From: Morinoia aosen | Lineage: Eukaryota > Arthropoda > Malacostraca > Amphipoda > Talitridae | Reading direction: 5' to 3' | Length of the DNA stretch: 64,000 bases | NCBI GenBank assembly: GCA_030386875.1 | Contig: CM059563.1 | Span: forward strand, 35,192,139 to 35,256,138 | Shown: positions 45,713-54,254 of the stretch, piece after piece | How positions within the stretch are numbered: the stretch's first letter is position 1 | Layout of the letters: every line of letters starts with the position of its first letter | Translations under genes and position numbers: made by a program | The notes under the pieces: model-generated | Seen by the model: the letters and a program-made list of their open reading frames with translations, nothing else | The model's database searches: none | Told to the model about the DNA's origin: nothing

Positions 45713-47703
45713 CAGCGCCTATTCTGCTCCCAAGGCCGCGGTTGTTGGCCTATTACAGGAATTTTGCACTCATTAGAGCCACGATTGGCAGCTCCAGAGC
45801 TAGGGCGTTCGGCTGGTCTTCCACGTGGTGGTATTTCCTTTGTTCCCAAAGATGTCCTGTGGGATTTATTGGGTGACTTTTGCCGTACTTTCTTTGATGG
45901 GTTGTCTTTTTTGCTATTGCTGGTTTGATCGACAGAGCTGTCACTGTCGTATGCTGATAGCTGGTTTAGACTGTCTGGCCTATTGAGTCTCTTAAAAGTG
46001 TATCTGTTCGCTTTTCTTTCTTCGCGCGCTTGCGTTTCCTTAGTTGGTTCCTTCGTTTTCTGGGTCCGTGGTGGGCAAGTAGGATCCAGTTGCTTTCGTG
46101 AATTATCTTGGGTTTTGCAATGAGTCGTCATTTTTGCTGCACCAGAAGGTAAGTCTTTGCCGCTACCGGGTTCGCTCATACCCTCCTGCGTTGGTGGCTT
46201 CGGGGGTACGGCACTTTTGTCCGGCAGTCTATGTGGCGACTTATTTACATTAGCGTCCTCTGCAGCTGATTGTGGAGTCGAGTCCGGGGTAGTCGTGGGT
46301 GCGAGAGTTGGTGTTGCATCTGGGAGTTTTATCGTTTGCGTTGTTGTGTTGAGAGCGCCAGGTATTGTACTAGATGTACTTGCCTGTAGATTCGTTTTGG
46401 TACGCGCCGGGTTATTTGCTGTGTCGGGGTTTGATCTTGGCGTTTGCAGTACCGTGCTGTAGAGGCGGTTGTGGTCTGGTGATCGTTCCAGGACCATTTG
46501 GAGAGCTTCAGGACGGAAAATTTTTTCTTTCCCTTGAGTGGCCAGGACTTCATTTTCAAGTATGTACTTGGGACAGCTTCTATCGTTGGAATAATGTTCT
46601 TGCTGACAATGGTAGCAGCAGGTTGGGTTTCTACAATCCAGTTTTTTGTGTCCTGTTCCTCCACATTGGGCACAGGTTTCAGTCTCACTTCGGCAGTACT
46701 TAGCTACGTGGCCAAATCGCTGGCATCTAAAGCATTGCTGCGGTCTTTCCTTGTATGCTTCGACAATTTCGTGGTGCCAGGATGTGAGGGAGATGGTTCT
46801 TGGAAGGGAATGTTTTTCAAAGGTAAGGATGTAGGTATTTGTTGTAACTAGTTCTCCTTCTCTCTTTATCTTCACTCGCCGGACGTCTGTAACTCCTTGG
46901 TCGCTCAGTTGCCTTCTCAAATCGTCCTCTGAGCATCCTCCAAAAGCGTGGCTACGCACAACGCCCTTAACCACATAGAGGGTCCGATGAAGAGAAACGA
47001 CAACTGGATTTCCAGCAATGCGTGTTATGGACAGGAGTTTTTTCGTTTGGTCTTCCGACTGGGTGGTTATTAGTAGAGAACTCTTGCCCCATCTTGAGAT
47101 TTTCCCCGGGTCACCTATTTGGGTTCTGATGTCTTTGTCAACTTGGATCACGTTGAGGTTTCTGATTATGTCTAGGTTTGGAAAGTTTATATTGATGTAC
47201 TTTGCATATTACGGCGTATCTTTGTACTCTTCATCATATGCAGTCCACTGTCTTCCCGTTCGCTGCGGGCGCCGCCGTCGTTCAGGTCCTCCTCTGTTTA
47301 CTCTCGTCCACCGTGGGCCACTATCGTGGGGACCTAGCGGTGTTTCAGCATCCCAGTCTCTCGTGCAATAAGTGGTTGCTTCTGGTGTGCCTTCTCTTGT
47401 GCCATCTTCTGGGCCGAGTCCAAAGTTGGCTCTCCTCGGTGGTTAGAATTTGTGTTGCGTCTCTTATCATTAAATGTCGGATTGAAAGGCTTGAGTGTGT
47501 ATTTACTTTGCTGTTGCAGCTCCTCGCGTTCCTCGCCACTCGCAGATGTGCTCTGCAATGGTTTTGGTGCCGCGGAGGTTGACAGAGAATTGCCTTCCGC
47601 ATTTCCTGTCTGGGAGGTGTCCATGAAGTCCGGGGGCGGGTTGAAGTCGTCACCATCAAGTTGTTTTACGGTTTGGGGGGGGGGGGTTGAGTTTGAAATA
47701 TCC
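45712..47703 (-). pseudogene. ORF1 of LINE D: single Gag module with three CCHC knuckles
   Basis: Starts MDISNSTPPP at 47703. The N-terminal third is low-complexity, then a frameshift at about 47340 and a TAA at about 47211 interrupt it. The long open part (47151-45712, 479 codons) has an RRM-like domain (VSLHRTLYVVKGVVRSHAF, YILTFEKHSLP), three knuckles (CFRCQRFGHVAKYC, CAQCGGTGHKKLDC, CYHCQQEHYSNDRSC; about 46740-46590), and a Thr/Pro/Lys-rich tail. The stop overlaps the ORF2 ATG by one base (TGATG, 45714-45710), which suggests ORF2 translation by termination-reinitiation, as described for some LINEs. Only one Gag module is present. Confidence 0.88.
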
Positions 47704-48187
47704 ATGGTTAATAGGTTAGGTCTCACCTGTACCCTGAGCCGGCACCAGCTTTGGGCGGCCGCCAACAAGGGGAACCCTTCTGTCAGGCTTACGTAGTCCC
47801 GACGGGCACACTCACTAAGCACAGGCATAGCTCCTGGCACGAGCAGATGCAGCAGGTTGTTGCGCTTGACTAACCAGCGAGACGTTTCCGCGCCTCACTG
47901 GCGTTTAAACCGCCCCCCGCCTTTCCACCCGGCCATCGGCTAACCCTTGCCGCGCGCGACTATCAAGCCGGCAGGTCGGGTCTAGGTCCTGGCCGGCATT
48001 AAAATCAAATCCAAGGAGAGGTCAATGCGTGTCCAGGAGAGTATCCAGTTGTCAGCTCGGTTGTCAGTGTTGCCATCCCAGTTGGTCTGGATCTCGGCCC
48101 AAGCCAGTCTGTCATGGTTGAACCTGGGACAGCATAGCCTTGGGCTTCATTGAACACACAAGCCCCCTCCCCGCGACAAGGACAGGA
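47704..48187 (-). promoter_or_regulatory. 5' UTR of LINE D
   Basis: GC-rich leader on the minus strand that starts just after the target duplication with CCTGTCCTTGTCGCGGGGAG and runs to the ORF1 ATG at 47703 (MDISNS). A G/C run (GGGGGGGGGG on plus, about 47677-47686) is just inside the ORF. Promoter activity is assumed, not shown. Confidence 0.55.
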
Positions 48188-48480
48188 TGGCGTGAGGAGG
48201 TGGATTTCTTGAAATGGAACAGATTCGTGGATCAATAATGCTACTCCTCCGTGCGGGGTAACGTTAAAATAGCCATCTCGACGGAGGCACACATAGTGTG
48301 GGAGGTTAAAGTTAGAATTATTCCACATCTTTGTTTCTTGAAGAGGGTTATAGTCATTAATTGTAATAGGGTTATAGTCATTGGTTAGAAGGGCGAGTTC
48401 ATCCTTTTTTGAACGTAGTCCTTGACAGTTCTGAAGGATATTAGTTTCGGTAATGTTGTACGTTAAGGTGGAATAAAGGT
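48188..48480 (-). pseudogene. LINE K/E ORF2, N-terminal part of endonuclease
   Basis: Minus-strand translation: ILQNCQGLRSKKDEL, LLTNDYNP, QETKMWNN, HGGVALLIHESVPFQEIHL. This is the first third of the AP endonuclease, with the catalytic Glu in QETK. A short tandem duplication repeats AATGACTATAACCCT (about 48350-48385). The frame stops at the LINE D insertion; the next residues (TPMQAIAAVIHA) are found at 40445 on the far side of D. Confidence 0.72.
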
Positions 48481-49425
48481 GGGAAGAAATGTGGAAGGGA
48501 TGAGATTATAGGTGGCATATAGCAACGGTGTTGATCTTTCCGGGTTATTGAGAGCGGCCTCGCGGTTGTGACCGGCTCCGAGAGCGCTCCTTCCGTTGCT
48601 CCGTCGTCCTAGGAATGCCGCTGCTGCATTTGCGCCCTTCTTTTGGTGAGGGGTTTTTGTAGCGCCCATCCGTGTGATTTTGTTTGGTGAACTCATTGTA
48701 GATATGTCTTGCCTGGCTTCGCACAGATGGGTTATTTCCACTGGTATCTTCCATCTCACTCAGTGCCGAATCGCCTCCATTGTCAGTTATATTTGTTGTG
48801 GTGGGGTTTAGCTGAGCTGAAGCGTCAGTTACTTTTTTCTTTTCTGTTGGGGCTTCATCATAGTCGGAGCCAGCACGTTTTCTTTTGACTTCGACGCAGG
48901 ACGTGGTCTCCCGTACGATGCCCTGTTTAGGTGCAGCAGCCGGACGAGGATGGCTGGTCCTTGTGCTGCTACTGCAGTTCATCGTTTCTGGGTCTGGCGA
49001 GTGCTGGTGTCCGCTCAGGTTTCGCTGTAGAGCTTGCGCGAAGTTGTGTCTGAGTTGGGGTTGTTCTTTACTGAGTTTTAATTGGGCCTGTTTTCTTGTC
49101 ATTTTGCAACGGGTCTGAATTGTCAGTATCTCTTTCTGGTATTTATGTTCCAAACACTTTTCTGAACCCCTAAAGTGGTCACCTCCACAATGGTGATAGT
49201 CGAGTTTGCCGCTGGTACACTGGTCTCGCTCGTGTCCGCTTGTGTCACACTGGCCACAAATTACTTCAGCGCTTGGACAGTGTTTGACGGTGTGGCCATA
49301 TTCTTGGCATTTCTTGCAGAGCATCGGTTTTGGAAGATATTCGTATATATTGGATTTCATTTGTTCGCCGGTTATTTCTATGAATTCTGGCAGAGTGGGG
49401 CGAAATGTGAGAAGCAGTGGGATGG

Positions 49426-50094
49426 AGCTGGGGTTTTTAAGCTTGATCCACGTTGCTTTTTGGGCATCTTGCAGGTTATGTTCCTCCTTAAGGCCTCTTT
49501 TGAATTCCTCGAAATCGAACAGGTCATATTCGTAAACGAACGTTAGCCCTTGTATGGTGTTAAACCGTGGGTGTTCACTGATTTCTACCGGCATCCCGTT
49601 GACAGAGGTTATACTGGTAATTTGGGTATTGCAATTGTTGGGAGAAATTTCGACAATGAAGGGATTTTTGCCGCCGGATCGGATACTTATAGGTTTTTGG
49701 CTGAGTTTATAGCTGAGATTTTTTCGAAGGCCCATGGAATGAATTTTCGTTTGTCTGTCTCCGAGAGCTTGAAATGAAGTGTGTTGCACCTTCTTTATTT
49801 CTTTGTTCGGGTATGGTCTCAACCCCGTTCATGATTTGTCTGGCTCTTCGTTTCCCCACCTTGAATTTTCGCTGGATTTCCAAAATCTTCTCCTCGTCTT
49901 GGTACTTGGCGCAAACCCTGCCTCTTGCCCGATGTCGCCTCTGGCAATAGAGGCAGGTCGCTCTATCCTCCAAGCACGTGTCTGAAGTGTGGTTTTCCTG
50001 TCCGCATTTGCCACAGACGGGGTGAGTTTTGTTGCACCTTTTCCAAGTGTGGCCGTACTGTTGGCACTTGAAGCATGACATTGGTTTATCTCTG
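49426..50094 (-). repeat. Direct duplication in K/E ORF1, copy 1
   Basis: This 669-bp segment, covering the module 1 knuckles to the start of module 2, is repeated almost identically at 50546-51215. Differences are a handful of substitutions and a one-base change in a T-run. The two copies flank an inverted fragment of LINE D. Confidence 0.88.
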
Positions 50095-50545
50095 CGCACT
50101 CTATGCTCCTTCTACCTACCCCACCTGGATGTCACCTATGAAGACCTGAACTCGCTAATACTACAGCTGCCTGAACCGTTCATAATCATGGGAGATTTTA
50201 ATGCACGAAGTACGCTGTGGGGAGACCATACTACAAACGCCCGAGGACGATTGGTGGAGCGCCTACTGCTAACGCACGACGTCGCACTCCTCAACTCAGG
50301 CCAGCACACCCACTTCCATCACCAAACATCCACTATCTCTGCAATAGACCTGATGATTTGCTCGTCAAACTGCCAGCTCGACTTTAGATACTCTGTTCAC
50401 GATGATCTGCACGACAGTGATCACTATCCAATTCAATTAGAACTCATCCAACCAACCACAAACCACGAGCGCATCCCCCGGTTCAATACTGCAAAAGCAA
50501 ACTGGCCCATGTACTAGACCCAAACTGCCGTCGAGAACCCTGAAC
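50095..50545 (+). repeat. Inverted copy of LINE D endonuclease between the duplicated segments
   Basis: Plus-strand reading gives CSFYLPHLDVTYEDLNSL, then LPEPFIIMGDFNARSTLWG and SDHYPIQLELIQ, ending at the same TAG (50515-50517) that interrupts LINE D. It corresponds to 44969-45416 of LINE D on the opposite strand with only a few differences. There are no LINE ends, so it was not retrotransposed as a unit; a templated insertion during repair is more likely. Confidence 0.85.
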
Positions 50546-51215
50546 AGCTGGGGTTTTTAAGCTTGATCCACGTTGCTTTTTGGGCATCTTGCAAGTTATG
50601 TTTCTCCTTAAGGCCTCTTTTGAATTCCTCGAAATCGAATAGGTGATATTCGTAAACGAACGTTAGCCCTTGTATGGTGTTAAACCGTGGGTGTTCACTG
50701 ATTTCTACCGGCATCCCGTTGACAGAGGTTATACTGGTAATTTGGGTATTGCAATTGCTGGGAGAAATTTCGACAATGAAGTGATTTTTGCCGCAGGATC
50801 GGATACTTATAGGTTTTTGGCTGAGTTTATAGCTGAGATTTTTTTCGAAGGCCCATGGAATGAATTTTCGTTTGTCTGTCTCCGAGAGCTTGAAATGAAG
50901 TGTGTTGCACCTTCTTTATTTCTTTGTTCGGGTATGGTCTCAACCCCGTTCATGATTTGTCTGGCTCTTCGTCTCCCCACCTTGAATTTTCGCTGGATTT
51001 CCAAAATCTTCTCCTCGTCTTGGTACTTAGCGCAAACCCTGCCTCTTGCCCGATGTCGCCTCTGGCAATAGAGGCAGGTCGCTCTATCCTCCAAGCACGT
51101 GTCTGAGGTGTGGTTTTCCTGTCCGCATTTGCCACAGACGGGGTGAGTTTTGTTGCACCTTTTCCAAGTGTGGCCGTACTGTTGGCACTTGAAGCATGAC
51201 GTTGGTTTATCTCTG
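50546..51215 (-). repeat. Direct duplication in K/E ORF1, copy 2
   Basis: Second copy of the 670-bp segment, offset by 1120 bp from copy 1. Both begin at AGCTGGGGTTTTTAAGC and both end at TTTATCTCTG. The near identity points to a recent event, or to an assembly artefact. Confidence 0.88.
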
Positions 51216-52293
51216 TGGGGGTAAACTTTGGTGTCTGTTCGTTCTCCTGGAATATATATAACCGGGAGGAATTTCTTGGTCAAATTCTGCTAAGAAAGCT
51301 TTTGTTTGTTGGTATTTAGGCTTAATAAAGGAGGCTTCAGTGACTGTGCTAACATTGCAGTTTTCTACAAGGCCGTTCGCAAACTTTTCAACATTTTCAA
51401 TGTTGAATTCGTTGACGTCGATGAGGCCTTTAGAGATGTTTAAGTGACCGGCTTCGGTAACTCGGCAGGGTACTTGGCCTATCTTTGTCATCTTCATAAG
51501 TGCTTCGCCTTGTTGTTGGTTGACTACTTCTATTGTTAAGTTTTCTTGACCGCTCGTCGCGATTTTTTTTTAGGAAGAGGTTGATTTGTTTGTGGATTTC
51601 GTTACGGAGATAAGAGTTAATTTTCCTCTTGTTTTCAGGAGTAAATTTCATGATGTAGAATCTCTTGAAGCGTTTTTCTTCAGGCAGGTTGTTTAGGTCA
51701 AGTGGGGTGTATTTTTTTTTTTTCGTTCGTTCGTTTCCCGCACCAGGAGCACTCTTCGTGCACCCATGAAGGGGCCCAGAAACTGCCCCTAGCACAACCT
51801 CTATGATGCGCTCAATGTTACTGATCTTTTCTTCCACAGTCTCGGGTTCACTGGGCCTGGAGTCAGCCAGGGTGTTCTTGTAGGTTGGTTGTAGGTGTCG
51901 AATCAAGTCCACAAGTGAGTTTATCTTCTCCTCGAGAGCGTCCATCCTTTCGCCCACCACATTGTGGTTGTCTGTTTCAGCGCCAGCAGCCGCAGCAGCA
52001 GTTGTAGGTCCCGCAGCAGCGGCAGGCGGAGCAGGGCGCGCAGCCGCTCCCCCGCGCTGCCCCCTCGCAGTTCCGGCGGTCTTCGGACCCGCAGCGGCCA
52101 TAGGATAGGACCCGCACCGCGCTCCCTGCTGGGGCGGCCGGTCACAGAGCCTCTCGAGCTCCCCCTCGCTTGATACTCCCATGGTCCCTGATCTCTGGGG
52201 TGTGACACCCCCAAGACCAGGGAAGGGATGCGCGATGTTGATCTCCCTTTTTTCCTTTTTGCTTTTTCCGCCTCGATACAAATATGTTTGCAC

Positions 52294-52733
52294 AGTTTAC
52301 TTATTAACGTTTTGTTACAAAGGACCTCTCAATATACGTTACAAAACATAAGTATTCTTTCAAATTCAGGCTAAACAACTTATCAAAAATATAAATTGAA
52401 AAAAGTGCAAGAACCTAGAGCACTTGCGTGCCCTAGGCGCCCCATGTATTGGTTCTACCCAATGTCAGCGATTTTTGAATGAAAAAATATTGATACATTG
52501 GTCGCCAAGAATACACAATACAATTATATTGTTGAGTCGACTGGGTATATAACGGCATCACCGCGGGAAGGTAAGGTGGGCTGAGATACCTACACACTTG
52601 GTGCGGGTAGCTCTGTCATATCCTTGTCTGCAGCAGCTTAATGTTCCCTTTAACAATGTTCGAAGATGCATAAAACAAATGATTATACGCTCAATGCCAG
52701 TAAAATTGGTAAAGGGAACAGTGAAAATTCCAT
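52294..52733 (-). promoter_or_regulatory. 5' UTR of LINE K/E
   Basis: Minus-strand start GGAATTTTCACTGTTCCCTTTACCA, then a block ending CTTCCCGCGGTGATGCCGTTA near 52555, as in LINE C at 29322-29495 and in the repeated units at 57510-57790. Downstream (52540-52294) is AT-rich leader. Promoter function is inferred from position. Confidence 0.65.
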
Positions 52734-53597
52734 AGAACATATAATTGAATCACGTCCTGTTTTGCAGCAACTAAGAAGTATCCTCTGGGGGAGTGTCAGT
52801 GGCAGGAGCGTCGGTGACTTGTTGAAAGACGGTGTCCCAGTAGGATGAGTGCTGGAATATGTTAAGGCAATCTATGTGTGTGCAAATTTGTAAATCTCAA
52901 CATTCGGTCAAGATATGTGCTTGGAATTATTCGAGACAAAATTTGTTAATTTGGAAACAGCTTCTCCATTTAGGTACTGATGATAAAACAGCATAATGGG
53001 GTCAGCGTGGGTAAGGCGCTCGGCCATAAATAGGTGGGCAGTTGAAGCCCCCCAAGGGGTCTGGCTGCACGGTATGTCCGAATGTTGCCTGGTGTGGCGG
53101 ATATTCAGCTTTGGATCATTAGCGACGATTATGATAATAACGGTGGTGTGAGGGTTGAATTAAATTTTATGGTGGTTTGGGCAATATTTCGAATTCAAAA
53201 CTGTGTGTGACACCAATGTAACTATAAATTAGTTTTTTTTGTCGAGGGTATGTGAAGGTTGATGTTGAGATTTTGAGACCACACACACAGTGTGGTCTTG
53301 TTAGTTGAATCACTAGCAAGCCTGTGTCTCAGATGGGGCTACAACATTGAAATACCCTGAACTCGTCCACTTAATGTAATGTTTACCTGCTCATTTACAG
53401 TATCTCGTAAAATCTACCAATCTAAAATAAAAAGGCCCAAACGGACCTCTGGATCCTTGTGCTCGCTGTTCAACATTCGCAAAACTTCTGAAATCTTAAA
53501 AACCTCCAAATGCATCAACTTCGGCAAAATCGCCAAAGCAACAGCTAAATAATCTATGACCGAAGCTGTCGTTGAATGAGTTTATTTTTATTATTGG
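52734..53597 (+). pseudogene. LINE C/H, final part: ORF2 C-terminus and 3' UTR
   Basis: Begins AGAACATATAATTGAA, encoding EHIIESRPVLQQL, which continues the frame cut at 36340. A TGA interrupts at 52846-52848 and the true end is TAA 52891-52893 (after VCANL). The 3' UTR has the family fold at 52995-53090 and the terminal hairpin at 53540-53571, then a TTATTTTTATTATT tail. Confidence 0.85.
53540..53571 (+). promoter_or_regulatory. Terminal hairpin of LINE C/H
   Basis: CAACAGCT...AGCTGTCG around the conserved CTAAATAATCTATGACCGA loop. One arm base is changed (A opposite C) relative to LINE A, consistent with decay. Confidence 0.65.
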
Positions 53598-53660
53598 GTG
53601 AATTACCAAGGCGACAACTAAATAGTCTCTGAATGAAGTTGTCGTTAACCGAATTTTTTA
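53598..53660 (+). repeat. Second, free-standing copy of the 3' hairpin
   Basis: CGACAACT (53612-53619) and AGTTGTCG (53637-53644) flank a related loop (AAATAGTCTCTGAATGA). It lies directly after the C/H tail and just before a reversed 5' UTR fragment, so two LINE 3' ends are in tandem. The stem differs from LINE A by a paired change. Confidence 0.65.
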
Positions 53661-53977
53661 TTCACAAAGGGCAGAGGGAAGGAAGTTGTTCACACTGAGC
53701 AAGGGCCCACACATTGAATTTAGGGAAAATACCATATATTATCATCCATTTCTTAACACGGTACAAAAATAAGAAAAAGACCCTGATGGTAGAGAGCACG
53801 GCTCGCGTTGGTTCTAGCCTGAAGAACAAGATGAATGGAAAAATTTGTAAGCCATACAATCAGTTACAATGTAAATTGTACACTAACGCAGCTGGCTATA
53901 ATAACCGTATCACCTCGGGAAGGTGCTGGTCGGCTAGGTACAGACAAATTACCAAAAGTACCATACAATCATGGTAT

Positions 53978-54096
53978 GCCAACGGCCAGACCACGTTGAA
54001 TGCACCGCTTCTCGTCCGATCAGCGAAGTTAAGCAACGTTGGGTCTGGTTAGTACTTGGATGGGTGACCGCCTGGGAACATCAGATGCTGTTGGCT
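53978..54096 (+). rRNA. 5S-rRNA-like sequence at the 5' end of an RTE-like LINE
   Basis: 119 nt from GCCAACGGCC to GCTGTTGGCT, colinear with insect 5S rRNA over its full length, and followed by a TTTTT terminator (54096-54100). The termini can pair (GCCAACGGC with GCTGTTGGC). The internal promoter is recognisable: box A-like AAGTTAAGCAACG (54027-54039), and a box C region ACTTGGATGGGTGACCGCC (54054-54072). The arm expected as CGG...CCG reads CGC (54006-54008)...GCG (54023-54025), a paired change. It is more likely a Pol III promoter head or a retroposed 5S than a functional ribosomal gene. Confidence 0.85.
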
Positions 54097-54254
54097 TTTT
54101 CCCCCTGTGGGGGGGGGGGGGGTCTGAATTCTCCCACCGTGGTCCGCTGCGTGTCGTAAGAGGCGACTATAGTGGACGGAGCGAGGGGACTGGGGATCCC
54201 CTTCTCTGTAATGATTTTCCCGAGACGCAGCTGGCCAATGAAGGGGGTGAGAGA

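Larger units (their letters stand above)
40469..48187 (-). mobile_element. I-like LINE 'D' inserted in the endonuclease of LINE K/E
   Basis: Minus-strand element with 5' UTR (48187-47704), single-Gag ORF1 (47703-45712), ORF2 (45712 to about 40625, minus a 1.33-kb insert) and a short 3' UTR. It is flanked by a 26-bp imperfect direct repeat: TGGCGTGAGG...TTCTTGAA (48188-48213) and TGGCGTGTTA...TTCTTGAA (40443-40468), four mismatches. The host reading frame is continuous across it. Its ORF1 and RNase H tail differ clearly from A, C and K/E, so it is a different family. Confidence 0.8.
48545..52293 (-). pseudogene. ORF1 of LINE K/E: double Gag with internal duplication
   Basis: Minus strand. The N-terminal region (from ATG 52293 or 52182) is Ala/Gly/Pro-rich, followed by a predicted coiled segment (MDALEEKINSLVDLIRHL). 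After a frameshift at a T-run (about 51565) comes Gag module 1: RRM-like stretch with GLIDVNEFNIENVEKF, IPGERTDTKVYP, and three knuckles CFKC, CGKC, CLYC (51207-51050). Module 2 starts at about 50780 (GMPVEISEHPRF) and is cut at 50546. After an inverted patch (50545-50095) module 1 knuckles are repeated (50094-49900) and a complete module 2 follows with knuckles CKKC, CGQC and a damaged YHHC (49330-49170). The charged C-terminal tail ends at 48545. Confidence 0.82.
36341..52733 (-). mobile_element. I-like LINE 'K/E' (16.4 kb including nested LINE D), inserted in LINE C
   Basis: The minus-strand element has its 5' end at 52733 (GGAATTTTCACTGTTCCCTT, as in other 5' ends), double-Gag ORF1 (about 52293-48545), ORF2 start (48480-48188), the nested LINE D (48187-40469), the rest of ORF2 (40468-36959), and a 3' UTR with (TAC)n tail near 36426-36440. 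It lies between two copies of AGAACATATA in LINE C. About 85 bp (36341-36425) between the tail and the target duplication are not typical UTR and may be transduced or extra sequence. ORF1 also carries a 670-bp duplication. Without D and the duplication it would be about 7.5 kb. Confidence 0.78.
29322..53597 (+). mobile_element. I-like LINE 'C/H', full-length but opened by two insertions
   Basis: The order is 5' UTR (29322-29763), tandem-Gag ORF1 (29764-31921), ORF2 (from 31909), 3' UTR and a TTATTTTTATTATT tail ending at about 53597. ORF2 is interrupted at 35312-36085 by a 0.8-kb minus-strand LINE 3' end, and at 36341-52733 by the 16.4-kb K/E insertion. The coding frame rejoins across the second insertion (KEHI then IES) and AGAACATATA is present on both sides (36331-36340 and 52734-52743). 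The element is inactive, with stops, shifts and a mutated RT motif. Confidence 0.85.

Noticed and set aside
47870..48180. Independent GC-rich satellite upstream of LINE D ORF1
   Set aside because: It starts at the D target duplication and leads directly into ORF1, so it is D's 5' UTR.
53978..54096. Ordinary functional 5S rRNA gene
   Set aside because: Single copy, fused to an RTE-like LINE and bracketed with it by one target duplication; it is better read as part of a mobile unit.
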